Assembly: GCA_037446115.1 (NCBI GenBank) | Contig: JBBIJF010000016.1 | Coordinates: 40,575-104,574 of the forward strand | Source: JANWXD01 sp037446115 | GTDB taxonomy: Bacteria > Acidobacteriota > Terriglobia > Bryobacterales > Bryobacteraceae | Length of the DNA stretch: 64,000 nt | Direction: 5' to 3' | Shown here: one piece after another, positions 43,661 through 60,612 of the stretch | Numbering within the stretch: position 1 is the stretch's first letter | How the letters are laid out: each line of letters starts with the position of its first letter | Notes under the pieces: model-generated | Seen by the model: only the letters and a program-made list of their open reading frames with translations | Told to the model about the DNA's origin: nothing | Database searches by the model: none | Program-made: the position numbers and the translations under genes

Positions 43661-46138
43661 TCAGAGACGCCACCGGAGGCCGAACTGGAGCAGCCGCGGA
43701 GGGCTCGGGTAGATGCCGCGCGTACGGTCCACGATGACGAGGCGGTCAAAGAGGTTCTTGACGGTGACAAACAGGGTGGTGCGCCGGCCCTCGAGCGGGT
43801 AGTTAAGGGTCGCGTTCCACAGGATGTGGCCGGGCAGCAGGCCGCGCTGGCCGTCCGCAGTGGGCTGGACCGTGTTCAGGTCGTCGCCGAACTGTCGCGA
43901 AACTGCGGCGCCCTCAACGAGCAGGTTCATCCCGCGCGCATGGGTGTAGATCAGCGAACCGGTGAACAGGTGGCGCGGAGCGTAGGGCAGCCGGTTGCCG
44001 CGCACGGAAACGCGCGCAAAACCGGGAACGGCGCTGTAACGCGTTCCCTCGAAGCGAGCCAGCGGCAACCACGTGTAGGCAGCCCGCAGCGAGACGTTAT
44101 GCCGTGCGCCGAACCACTGCGGCACCTCCCAGCGGCCGGACCATTCCAGGCCTTGGTGCAACGTGCGGCCGGCGCTCGTCAGTGTGGCGCCGATGCCGCC
44201 GGCCACACTCGCCGGGATGATCTGGTTCTCGTAGTCCATGCGAAAGGCAGTGCCTTCTAGCGACAGGCGGCGGGCCGGGCGCCAGCGCGCGCCGAACTCG
44301 TAGTTCCAGCTCAACTCCGGATCCAGATCCACCGTGCCGCCGGCGTTGCTGATGATGTCCTCGGCCCGCGGCGGTGAAAAGCCGCGATGCACGCCCGCAA
44401 ACAGGGTGAGGTCGCCCTGTGTGAAGGAGAGTCCGAGGCCGGGGATGAGCTCAGTCAGCTCGGTGCGGCCTACGGCGCCGTTGAGCCGGTTGTTGCGGTA
44501 GTAGCGGACGTGCTCCAGGCGCAGACCGGGAGTGAAGGCGAAGCGCCCGCGGCTGAGGCGGTTTTGCCAAAAGGCCGAATAGGCCTGGGTGCGGCGTTTG
44601 TTGTCCTCGACCAGGCGCCCGTCGCGAGACCACGGCCGCGGGCCGTTCTTCTGCTGGCGGTCCTGATCCTCGAAATGGGCCCGCACGCCGAAATCGGCTT
44701 CGTTGCCGAGGCCGAGCAAGCGGTGCGACGACCGGAACCGCGGCTCGACACCCCAGCTGTAATAGCCGCGCAGACGCCCTTCGTTGCCGCAAGCGGTCAG
44801 CAGGTCCGCCATTCCCGTGCAGCCGGGATCGCCGAGCCGGTTGGGGCGCTGGGCGGAGTTGCTCGACTGCCGCCACCAGTCGCGGTTGAAATGAGAGCCG
44901 TAAAGATTGGCGGTGAAGGCCAGCGTGGGGCTCAGGGTCTGCGCGTAGGAGAGGGAGGCGCCGATGCGATCCGGCGAGAAACGGTCGTTGAGGAACGGGT
45001 TCTGGCGCGGGTTGGCACGGAATTCCTCTTCGGTGAGGCCGGAGTATGTGACCTGGGAGCGCTCGCGGTAGTAGTTGAATCGCAGCGTCAGCAGGCGATC
45101 GGCGTCCCAGGCGGTGGAGGCTTTCAAGTTGAAGTCCGAGTAGCCGATGCGCGTGTTGTCACGGCCGCCTTCGCCCTGCTTGCGGGTCAGATCCGCCAGA
45201 AACCCCGTGCGGCCCCAGGTGCGACCGTAGCGCAGATGCCCGCTCAGGAAGTCGCGATTGCCTCCAGTGAGAAGCAAGTCACCTGCGGGACGGTCCGGGA
45301 TCGCGGGCGTCAGGTAATTGATCACGCCGCCGACCGTGGAGGGTCCGTAAAGGATTTGGCCGGCGCCCTTGACGACCTCGATTCCTTCAAAGCGGTCCAG
45401 GGGCGGATGGTAATAGCTGGCGTTGTCGCCGTAGGGCGCGTAGGTCAGCGGGATACCGTCCTCGAGCAGCAGCACCTTGGTGGATCGCGTCGGGTTGAGG
45501 CCGCGGATGCCGATGTGGGGCCTGAGCCCGAAGCCTTCCTCGTTGGGCCGCACGAATACGCCCGGAATTCTGCGCAAGGCTTCGTCCACGTTGAACGGCC
45601 GGCTTTGCGTAAGCGCGGCTGCGTCCAGAATCTGGACCGACCCCGGAATTTCCTGTACCGCTGCTGCAATCCGGTTTCCGTAAACGACGATTTCCTGGCG
45701 GAGGGAGGCCGGGGCAAGAGAGACGACGAGTTCGGCCTGTTCGCCGGGCCGCAATAGCAGGGTGCGGTGGCTGTCGGCGAAGCCAGGGGCGGTGACCCGT
45801 AGCCAGTAATCCCCGGCGCCCAAGTTCTCAAAGCGGAAGGTGCCGTGGCCGTCGCAGATCTGTTTCCACTCGACGCCGGTGGCACGCAGCGTGAGCGTGA
45901 CGGCGGCCGCCGGGACCGCAGCGCCGCTGATGTCGAGCACCTGACCGGAAAGGCGGGCGGCGGGCAGAGCGCCGGGAGCCGCATCCAGCAACGCCGGTGC
46001 AACTGCGCCCGCAAGCCAGAGCAGGGCGCAGAGGGACCACGGCGCTATTTGCTTGTGAAAACGGCGGTTTACATCTTCGGGGGCGGATATCAGGATATGA
46101 GAGCCCTTTTTTATTTTGCAACCGAATTGCGACTGCAT
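43661..46138 (-). CDS. TonB-dependent receptor, FecA/siderophore type
   Basis: Receptor of about 825 residues and a different type from the Oar-like ones. After a leader (SLCALLWLAGAVAPALLDA) and a short CarboxypepD_reg-like domain (GQVLDISGAAVPAAAVTLTL) comes a classical plug: RPFNVDEALRRIPGVFVRPNEE, IGIRGLNPTRSTKVLLLEDG, GIEVVKGAGQILYGPSTVGG, as in ferric dicitrate and related siderophore receptors. The barrel ends LLQFGLRWRL. The likely cargo is an iron chelate or similar metal complex. The start at 46138 is uncertain: a good promoter would put the transcript start on that ATG, and no other usable in-frame start precedes the signal peptide, whose n-region is then unusually long (about 32 residues). 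Confidence 0.88.
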   Translation of the reverse strand: MQSQFGCKIKKGSHILISAPEDVNRRFHKQIAPWSLCALLWLAGAVAPALLDAAPGALPAARLSGQVLDISGAAVPAAAVTLTLRATGVEWKQICDGHGTFRFENLGAGDYWLRVTAPGFADSHRTLLLRPGEQAELVVSLAPASLRQEIVVYGNRIAAAVQEIPGSVQILDAAALTQSRPFNVDEALRRIPGVFVRPNEEGFGLRPHIGIRGLNPTRSTKVLLLEDGIPLTYAPYGDNASYYHPPLDRFEGIEVVKGAGQILYGPSTVGGVINYLTPAIPDRPAGDLLLTGGNRDFLSGHLRYGRTWGRTGFLADLTRKQGEGGRDNTRIGYSDFNLKASTAWDADRLLTLRFNYYRERSQVTYSGLTEEEFRANPRQNPFLNDRFSPDRIGASLSYAQTLSPTLAFTANLYGSHFNRDWWRQSSNSAQRPNRLGDPGCTGMADLLTACGNEGRLRGYYSWGVEPRFRSSHRLLGLGNEADFGVRAHFEDQDRQQKNGPRPWSRDGRLVEDNKRRTQAYSAFWQNRLSRGRFAFTPGLRLEHVRYYRNNRLNGAVGRTELTELIPGLGLSFTQGDLTLFAGVHRGFSPPRAEDIISNAGGTVDLDPELSWNYEFGARWRPARRLSLEGTAFRMDYENQIIPASVAGGIGATLTSAGRTLHQGLEWSGRWEVPQWFGARHNVSLRAAYTWLPLARFEGTRYSAVPGFARVSVRGNRLPYAPRHLFTGSLIYTHARGMNLLVEGAAVSRQFGDDLNTVQPTADGQRGLLPGHILWNATLNYPLEGRRTTLFVTVKNLFDRLVIVDRTRGIYPSPPRLLQFGLRWRL

Positions 46139-46144
46139 ACCTCG

Positions 46145-46173
46145 AAGATAGCGCTGCCTCCGGCCGTTGTCAA
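46145..46173 (-). promoter_or_regulatory. Sigma70-type promoter immediately upstream of the FecA-like receptor
   Basis: Minus strand: TTGACA (46173-46168, full consensus), 17 bp, TATCTT (46150-46145). The last base of the -10 box is 7 nt from the A of the ATG at 46138, the spacing expected for a leaderless mRNA. Confidence 0.6.
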
Positions 46174-46256
46174 CCCTGCGCGGGCCAGCGTCTTTCTGCG
46201 CGGCTTCAGCGGCGCCCTGGCGCGGCTGAACGGTGGCGGGGGAAGAGCGGGCGGTA

Positions 46257-47504
46257 CTATTCGAAAAACGGCTCGCCGGGCTTGCGGTAGCGCCAGGCCA
46301 CATCTTCATCGAGCCGGACGCCCAGACCGGGAGCATCGGGCACGCAGATGCGGCCGTCCTCAATCAGCGGCTTGTCCCGGTCTTTGATGAGGGCATCGAA
46401 GAAGGGCACGTCGGCGGCGTGGAATTCGAGCGCCAGACAGTTGGGGATGGCGGCGCACAGGTGCGCTCCCGCAACCGTGCCCACCGGTCCACTGATGTTG
46501 TGCAAGGTCAGATTCACATGATGCAGATCGGCGAGGTCGGCAAGTTTGCGTCCTTCCCAAAGGCCGATCTTTTGCACATCGGGCGCCAGGAGTCGGAGTC
46601 CGGCTTCGAGGATGAGGCGCTGGAAATCCAGCCGCTGGTAGTGATTCTCGCCGGTGGTGACGGCGGTTTCCGTGGCGGCCTGTACCGCGCCCAGAGCGCG
46701 GATGTCGTCCGGCGGCACCGGATCCTCCAGCCACAGCAGGTGGCAGGGCTCCAGAGCGCGAGCCAGCTCTACGGCGGACCGTACATTGTAGTTCCAGTGG
46801 CAGTCCACGGCCAGGGCCACTTCGGGCGGCAGAGCCTGGCGCGCCGCCGCGACCAGCGAGGCCGCAAATTCGATCTCTTGGCGGCTCAGGTCGCGGTTGT
46901 ATTCATCGGTGTCGTAGGGGGTGGGCACGTCCACATCGAATTTGAGGATCCGGAACCCTCGGGCTGCCATTTTGACGGCCCGCGCGGCGTAGGCCTCCGG
47001 CGTCAGATGCTCCCGCTTGGCTGCGTCCCATCCGTGGTGCTTCAGGCTGACGACACTCGCACGCTCGGGCTCGCCGGCGGCGCGCATCCACTGCGGCGTG
47101 CGCGGATTGACCAGCGGGCCGAGACTTTCCAGCGCCTCGCCGGCATGGCAGTCGGCGTACACGGTGACGGTCTCGCGGTACTTGCCGCCGAGGATCTGCC
47201 ATAGAGGGAGCTGATACTTCTTGCCGATCGCGTCGAGCACGGCCGCCTCAATGCCGAAGATGGCATGCCAGGCGAGCCCCGGAGAGCAATGAACCGACCG
47301 CATTTTCATGCGGCGTACCAGTCGGTCTATCGAGACCGCGTCCTCCCCCTCTACGACCGCGGCGAATTCCCGGATGACGGCCGTGAGGCCCGGCCCGAGG
47401 AACGCTTCGCCATAGCCGGTAATCTTCTCGTCCGTCTCCACCCGGATGATGGTCCAGTCGAAGTTGGCCTCAATGACGGCCGTGCTGACGTGCGTGATGC
47501 GCAT
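46257..47504 (-). CDS. Mandelate racemase / enolase-superfamily sugar-acid dehydratase
   Basis: Cytoplasmic enolase-superfamily enzyme of 415 residues with no export signal. The start at 47504 (MRITHVSTAVIEANFDWTII) gives the usual capping domain with a SPGLAWHAIFGIEAAVLDAIGK loop. Barrel elements: ILKFDVDVPTP (K-F-D strand), VDCHWNYN (metal Asp, then His-Trp-Asn), LWLEDPVPPDD (metal Glu), TTGENHY (metal Glu, then Asn-His), and LHNISGPVGT (catalytic His-type loop). This resembles galactonate/gluconate-type acid sugar dehydratases, which make 2-keto-3-deoxy acids. It is divergent from an epimerase gene 33 nt away, suggesting a shared sugar-acid pathway. Specific substrate unassigned. Confidence 0.88.
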   Translation of the reverse strand: MRITHVSTAVIEANFDWTIIRVETDEKITGYGEAFLGPGLTAVIREFAAVVEGEDAVSIDRLVRRMKMRSVHCSPGLAWHAIFGIEAAVLDAIGKKYQLPLWQILGGKYRETVTVYADCHAGEALESLGPLVNPRTPQWMRAAGEPERASVVSLKHHGWDAAKREHLTPEAYAARAVKMAARGFRILKFDVDVPTPYDTDEYNRDLSRQEIEFAASLVAAARQALPPEVALAVDCHWNYNVRSAVELARALEPCHLLWLEDPVPPDDIRALGAVQAATETAVTTGENHYQRLDFQRLILEAGLRLLAPDVQKIGLWEGRKLADLADLHHVNLTLHNISGPVGTVAGAHLCAAIPNCLALEFHAADVPFFDALIKDRDKPLIEDGRICVPDAPGLGVRLDEDVAWRYRKPGEPFFE

Positions 47505-47537
47505 AGATCCGTTACAGTAGCAGTTTCGGAGCGAGCG

Positions 47538-48494
47538 ATGCGGGTTCTGGTGACCGGGGCGGAGGGTTGCATCGGCGCTTGGGTCCTCCGGAGCCTGCTT
47601 GAGCGGGGCCTGGACGTCGTGGCCTACGATCTCACGGGGGAACTCGATCGGCTGTCGCTCATTGTTCCCGCCGGGGCGCGAAGGCGCGTCCGAGTCGAGA
47701 CCGGACGGATCGAAGACACCGCCCGCGTCAAGACGCTGGTCCGCGAAGGGGCAATTACACATATCGTGCACCTGGCGGCAGTGCTCATGCCTTACTGCCA
47801 GCGCCACCCGGTCGAAGGCGGCCTGATCAACGTGATTGGAACGCTGAATGTCTTTGAAGCGGCGCGCGATGCAGGCCGGCCGGTGCAGATCGTTTACGCC
47901 AGTTCTTCGGCGGTCTGGGGACCACCGGAGGAATACCCGGACCGCCCGCTGTCGGAAGAAGATCCCCCGAAGCCGACCACGCACTACGGGGTGTTCAAAC
48001 AGGCGAACGAAGCCTCGGCCCGGGCGTTTTTCCTTTCCGACGGCATTTCGAGCGTCGGTTTGCGTCCCTGGACGGTTTACGGCGTGGGCCGCGACACCGG
48101 CCTGACCGCCGATCCCACGCTGGCCATGAAGGCGGTCGCCCTCGGAGCCCCGTATCAGATCCGCCTGAGCGGGCGCATGGATCTGCAATACGTCGAGGAC
48201 GTCTCCGAGGCGTTCGTCCGCTGTCTGCTGGCGCCGCCTGAGGGGGCTCACGTGTTCAACCTCGCCGGCGACGTGATCTCGATGGAGGAGCTGATCGCGC
48301 TGTTCGAGCGCCTCCGCCCCGGGGCGCGGCACCTAATTACCGCGTCCGGCCCGCCCGTCCCCGTGGCCTGCCGGATGAGCGACGCGGCGCTGCGGGCCGC
48401 CGTACCGGATCTCCCCAAGACGCCCCTGGAAGAAGGAGTGCGGCGGACGATCGAGCTGTTCGAACGCCTGCACCGCGAAAATCGTCTGACGTGA
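47538..48494 (+). CDS. NAD-dependent epimerase/dehydratase (extended SDR)
   Basis: Extended short-chain dehydrogenase of 318 residues. It starts MRVLVTGAEGCIGAWVLRSL with the TGxxGxxG NAD-binding motif, has the active-site Ser in YASSSAVWG and the YGVFK catalytic Tyr-x3-Lys, and a C-terminal substrate lid (MDLQYVEDVSEAFVRCLLAPP). ATG 47538 with cggagcgag upstream is chosen; the longer frame overlaps the divergent dehydratase gene. Family members act on nucleotide sugars or, in some operons with enolase-superfamily dehydratases, on aldoses or uronic acids; the divergent pairing here favours the latter, but that is inference. Confidence 0.88.
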   Translation: MRVLVTGAEGCIGAWVLRSLLERGLDVVAYDLTGELDRLSLIVPAGARRRVRVETGRIEDTARVKTLVREGAITHIVHLAAVLMPYCQRHPVEGGLINVIGTLNVFEAARDAGRPVQIVYASSSAVWGPPEEYPDRPLSEEDPPKPTTHYGVFKQANEASARAFFLSDGISSVGLRPWTVYGVGRDTGLTADPTLAMKAVALGAPYQIRLSGRMDLQYVEDVSEAFVRCLLAPPEGAHVFNLAGDVISMEELIALFERLRPGARHLITASGPPVPVACRMSDAALRAAVPDLPKTPLEEGVRRTIELFERLHRENRLT

Positions 48495-48501
48495 ACCGCC
48501 G

Positions 48502-50208
48502 TTATTGCAACTCGATGGCGATCAGATCGCCATCGGTGCCGTAACGCGGATCGGACCGCGGTACGTATTCGAGGACGGCGCGAGCGGAAGCCTGCGGGCC
48601 GCAGCGCAGATCCAGGCGGCCTGTGGGCCTGTTTCGGATCCGCACCTGGGAGGGCCGCCCGATCAGCAGGGCGATCGTGCGCCGTTCCAGACGGACGAAC
48701 AGACGTGCGACCTGGCCCAGGCAGTCCACCTGGATCAACTCGCCTGCAACCGCCTGTCCCTTCGCCGGCTGCCAGGAAGGCGGAACCATCGGACTGCGAT
48801 CGGGCTCCCGAGTCGCCTGAGGCTCGCCGATCTTGCGGAGAGCCGCGCGAGCCATTTCTTCCTCCGCACTCGTCGCTGCGGCTTCGAGCGCGCGCCAGGC
48901 GGCCCGGCGTGCCTCTTCCGTGCGCCCGGCCTCGTGCAGGGCAAGGGCCAGGGCATGCCACAGGGAGGACTGGCGCGGCAGGAGCGAGGCTGCTTTTTGC
49001 AGGTGTGCGACGGCCTCGGTGCGCCGCCCGTTCTTGAGCAGCGCACCGCCGAGCATGAAGTGCGCCTCAGCGAACTGCGGATTCAATGCAACGGCTTTTC
49101 GAAGCGAAGCAATTACTTCCGCCGGAGCTCCCCCGGAATCCCGCAGCAGCATGGCGTATTCAAAATGCGTCCGCGCCCCGGCTTCGCCGAGCGCAACGGC
49201 GCGGGCCAAGTGTTGTCGCGCCGCCGCGTAGTCGCCGCGCCTTAGGGCCAGTGCGCCGAGTCCGGTGTGCACAGCGGGCGAATCGGGATCGGCAGCGGCC
49301 ACGCGGTGGTAGAGACGGGCGGCTTCCTCCTCTCTGCCCATGTCCAGCAGCAGCTCGGCCCGAACCAGGAGTGACTCGCCGTCGGAAACCGGGCGCTCAC
49401 CCGTTAGCTGACGGTTGCCCAGGGGCTCCAAAGGAATCCGGATGACCACGAACCGGCCTGCAGCGACGTAACGCTCGAGATCCTCGAGAGCCGCCTCCAG
49501 GGTCTTGCCGAAGGCCTGCTGGAAAGCGGCCGGAGTTCCCCGGTCGAGGAGTTCTACAAAGCGCGGCAGGGCGCCGCGATAGCCCTCCGACAGATGGAGC
49601 ATGTGGACCAATGCCCAGCTCTGGGCATAGAAGAGCGCAGCTTTGTCGGGCTGGTTATAGAACGGCGAGTCCCGCGTCACTTCCGCCAGAGTGGAGGCGT
49701 CCAGCCAGCGAGTGCGCCGGAGGGTCTGAAGGTGAGTCAAGATCGGGGCGCCCACGGCGAGGCTGTCGCCCTCGGCGCGGAGCGTGGAGTAGAACTCCGC
49801 CGTACCTTCTTCGAGCCAGCGGGGAAGCGTCACCGTCGTGTGGTTCAGCAACAGGTGCACGTACTCGTGCGCCGCAACCCGTTCCGTTTGTTCTCCCGCC
49901 CAGTGCAGCACGATGTAGTTGCGCTCGGGACCGCCCTGGAAGAAACCCACGGTGGATTCTGAAGGACGCAGAGGGCGAAACGCGCCGGAGGAGGCCAGCA
50001 GCAGCACGCGCACCGGAAGCGGGCCGAGCACAGGGGCTCCGGGAGCGCCGGCGAAGGCGTGCCGCACAAGCTCCAGCCGCTCCAGGAGGCTGCGCCCGCG
50101 GCCGGAGCCGGCGTCCGTGTAGAGCTCAAAGTGCGGCGAGTCAAGGCGGATCCAGCCCGCCAGGGCGGGCACGCCGGCAACCAGGGCGAACAAGAGGCGG
50201 CAGCTCAC
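48502..50208 (-). CDS. Exported gluzincin-type metallopeptidase with TPR repeats
   Basis: Protein of 568 residues with a short signal peptide. The N-terminal domain has a zinc-peptidase site: HEYVH at residues 114-118 and WLEEG at 131-135, giving an HExxH-(15)-E arrangement like the peptidase MA-like/gluzincin fold. From about residue 290 to 450 tetratricopeptide repeats follow (for example ADPDSPAVHTGLGALALRRG, NPQFAEAHFMLGGALLKNGR, LPRQSSLWHALALALHEAG). The C-terminal about 100 residues are beta-rich. Its start overlaps the stop of the upstream DUF6282 gene by 4 nt, so the pair is an operon. The peptidase target is unknown; activity is predicted from the motif only. Confidence 0.82.
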   Translation of the reverse strand: MSCRLLFALVAGVPALAGWIRLDSPHFELYTDAGSGRGRSLLERLELVRHAFAGAPGAPVLGPLPVRVLLLASSGAFRPLRPSESTVGFFQGGPERNYIVLHWAGEQTERVAAHEYVHLLLNHTTVTLPRWLEEGTAEFYSTLRAEGDSLAVGAPILTHLQTLRRTRWLDASTLAEVTRDSPFYNQPDKAALFYAQSWALVHMLHLSEGYRGALPRFVELLDRGTPAAFQQAFGKTLEAALEDLERYVAAGRFVVIRIPLEPLGNRQLTGERPVSDGESLLVRAELLLDMGREEEAARLYHRVAAADPDSPAVHTGLGALALRRGDYAAARQHLARAVALGEAGARTHFEYAMLLRDSGGAPAEVIASLRKAVALNPQFAEAHFMLGGALLKNGRRTEAVAHLQKAASLLPRQSSLWHALALALHEAGRTEEARRAAWRALEAAATSAEEEMARAALRKIGEPQATREPDRSPMVPPSWQPAKGQAVAGELIQVDCLGQVARLFVRLERRTIALLIGRPSQVRIRNRPTGRLDLRCGPQASARAVLEYVPRSDPRYGTDGDLIAIELQ

Positions 50209-51080
50209 GGCAAACCGAGCAGGCGAGCAGGATTGCGTTTGGCCATCTCAGCGATCTCCTCCGCCGTAAGGCCTTCCTGGCGGAGGACGCCGAAGAACGC
50301 CTCCAGCCCGTCCGGATGCAGGGGGCTTCCCGCCTGACCTAGATCGCTGGACAGGACGCAATGTTCGGGGCCCACGGCGCGGATCGCCTCGGCATACTGG
50401 CGCGGCGTCAGGGAGCGGTTCGGCCCGACGAGGGCGTTGTAGACGAACTCGAGGAAGGCTCCGTTTGCCGCTGCGGCTTTCATTTCAGCGAGGTTCATCC
50501 GCACGGGTGCCAGCAAGGCATGAGTAACCAGGATCCGGTGCACACCCCGCCGGCGGGCTTCTTGGACGAGCAGCAAAACTTCCGGCGGTGAAGCATGGCC
50601 CGTGGCCAGCACGAGATCGTGCCGGGCGATAAGGTCGAGTACTTGAAGCACCTCGGGCAGCAGCCTTCCATCGCGGCTGACGGCTACGAAGGGACGGGGC
50701 TCGCCGGAGGTGCGCACGTGGTTCTCGGCATCGAAGGTCGGCATCCACACGATGCGGCCCCACCCCCCTTTCACGCTCGTCATGCGCTCGACGGCCGCCG
50801 GGTTGATGCCGCCCACGGCGCGGTTCAGCGCGATACCGCCGTACACTTCGAGCCCGGGCACCTCTTTGCGGACGAGCCAGGCCAGCCCGGCGGTCGGCTC
50901 GTAGTGGTTTTTGAGCACGATGGCGCGGAGGCCGCGCTTTCGGGCCAGCCGCGCCAGCTCCAGCGCGTCAATGGAGCGCGGCAGGCTGTCGGGATCGGCG
51001 TGGGCGTGAAGGTCCACCACGCCGCTCAGCGTCTGTCCCCAGACGGAGAGGGCGGCGGCCAGGAGAGCCACGATTCTCAC
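50205..51080 (-). CDS. DUF6282-family amidohydrolase-like protein, exported
   Basis: Protein of 291 residues with signal peptide MRIVALLAAALSVWGQ. It is a TIM-barrel metal-hydrolase relative: VDLHAHADPD (H-x-H), IVLKNHYEP (Lys-Asn-His), LATGHASPPEV (His), ILVTHALLAP (His) and LSSDLGQAGSP (Asp) supply a complete set of potential metal ligands. This pattern matches DUF6282 proteins, which have no characterised reaction. It lies 27 nt downstream of rpoC on the same strand and overlaps the metallopeptidase gene by ATGA. Read-through from rpoC is possible but a functional link to it is unlikely. Confidence 0.82.
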   Translation of the reverse strand: MRIVALLAAALSVWGQTLSGVVDLHAHADPDSLPRSIDALELARLARKRGLRAIVLKNHYEPTAGLAWLVRKEVPGLEVYGGIALNRAVGGINPAAVERMTSVKGGWGRIVWMPTFDAENHVRTSGEPRPFVAVSRDGRLLPEVLQVLDLIARHDLVLATGHASPPEVLLLVQEARRRGVHRILVTHALLAPVRMNLAEMKAAAANGAFLEFVYNALVGPNRSLTPRQYAEAIRAVGPEHCVLSSDLGQAGSPLHPDGLEAFFGVLRQEGLTAEEIAEMAKRNPARLLGLP

Positions 51081-51107
51081 GGTTCACTCCCGTGCCGCCG
51101 GGCGGCG

Positions 51108-55337
<4,230 letters not shown>

Positions 55338-55392
55338 GTCTGCCTCCTCGCCAGACAGCGGCGCCCGCCAGTGGGACGCCGCCGGTTGGTCG

Positions 55393-59739
<4,347 letters not shown>

Positions 59740-60068
59740 TACCTACTCCCCTTACGAAGCCATCAAAATGAGGCGCGGAGCCAGCCCTGGCGCCGCATGC
59801 ATCGGAGCCGGCGCACTGCGCCCGTGCCACCCCCGGACCGCCGCCCCGCCAGGGAGGCACAAATGCGCTCGGGTACGACGCGGGATCCGGAATCTCATGG
59901 CGTTAGCGGACAGACGGAAAAGTGCGTGCACCCGGCGCTGCGTCTGGAGCCACACCGGACTACCGGACACAGACACACCCCTCACTTCAGGCACACCCCA
60001 ACCGTTGGCAGGATTTTCAGGGCACACAAGCGACAGTTCCCGGCTCGGCTCCGGTCAAAGACACTTTC
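59740..60068 (-). promoter_or_regulatory. Long 5' leader of rpoBC (no gene)
   Basis: About 320 nt between the predicted rpoBC transcription start (near 60062) and the rpoB ATG. No conserved protein is visible. A small frame of 48 codons beginning MRFRIPRRTRAHLCLPGG ends with TAA about 13 nt before rpoB; it has no SD and no family resemblance, so I do not call it a gene. The GC-rich sequence can form several stems (for example around GCGCCGG and CCGGCTCC), which would suit an mRNA-level control, but no known leader motif was recognised. Confidence 0.4.
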
Positions 60069-60097
60069 AGTCTAGCAAAGCGCGGCTGTCCCGTCAA
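60069..60097 (-). promoter_or_regulatory. Sigma70-type promoter of rpoBC
   Basis: Minus strand: TTGACG (60097-60092), 17 bp, TAGACT (60074-60069). It lies in the 455-bp gap between rplL and rpoB and would allow rpoBC to be transcribed apart from rplKAJL. The region 60098-60194 upstream of it is GC-rich; I see no clear T-tract terminator there. Confidence 0.65.
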
Positions 60098-60194
60098 ACC
60101 CCCAAGGGCCGGCAGCGCGGCGGCTGTCAAAGCACCCCGCCCGTCACGGCTGCACGCCTCAGGGCCAAGGCAGGCCGCAGGCGCGCCGGGCCGA

Positions 60195-60575
60195 TTACTT
60201 GATCTCAACCGTAGCGCCCGCGTCCACGAACTTCTTCTTGATCGCCTCCGCCTCTTCCTTGGTGACACCCTCTTTAATTACCTTGGGCGCGCCTTCGACC
60301 AAGTCCTTGGCCTCCTTGAGGCCGAGGTTGGTCACCTCGCGCACCGCCTTGATGACGTTGATCTTGTTGGCGCCCGCCGAGGTCAGCACCACCGTAAACT
60401 CGGTCTTCTCTTCCGCAGCGGGCGCCGCCTGGGCGCCGGCAGCGGGCGCCGCCACGGCCACCGTGGCCGCCGCGGCGGAGACGCCGAAGGCCTCTTCAAT
60501 TCCCTTGACCAGCTGGGCCGCTTCCAGAAGCGTGAGGCCCTTGATCTGTTCCAAAATCGCGTTGACGTCTGCCAT
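60195..60575 (-). CDS. rplL: 50S ribosomal protein L7/L12
   Basis: Stalk protein that recruits translation factors. ATG 60575 (MADVNAILEQIKGLTLLEAAQLVKGIEEAFG) is the normal start, with GGGAG upstream; a longer frame exists but is not used. The three parts are clear: N-terminal dimerisation helices, an Ala/Pro hinge (residues about 38-55), and the C-terminal factor-binding domain EFTVVLTSAGANKINVIKAVREVT with GLKEAKDLVEGAPK. The length of 126 residues is typical. It lies 37 nt after rplJ. Confidence 0.97.
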   Translation of the reverse strand: MADVNAILEQIKGLTLLEAAQLVKGIEEAFGVSAAAATVAVAAPAAGAQAAPAAEEKTEFTVVLTSAGANKINVIKAVREVTNLGLKEAKDLVEGAPKVIKEGVTKEEAEAIKKKFVDAGATVEIK

Positions 60576-60612
60576 GTAGGTTCTCCCAATGAAATCTTGC
60601 AAAGCAGCCGAT

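Noticed and set aside
43657..43671. Stem GGCGTC-AGA-GACGCC over the stop codon of the FecA-like receptor
   Set aside because: No T-tract follows on the minus strand and it overlaps coding sequence; not enough to call a terminator.
46030..46260. Possible metal or cobalamin riboswitch ahead of the FecA-like receptor
   Set aside because: The promoter sits at the start codon, leaving no leader to hold a riboswitch, and no conserved riboswitch core was recognised.
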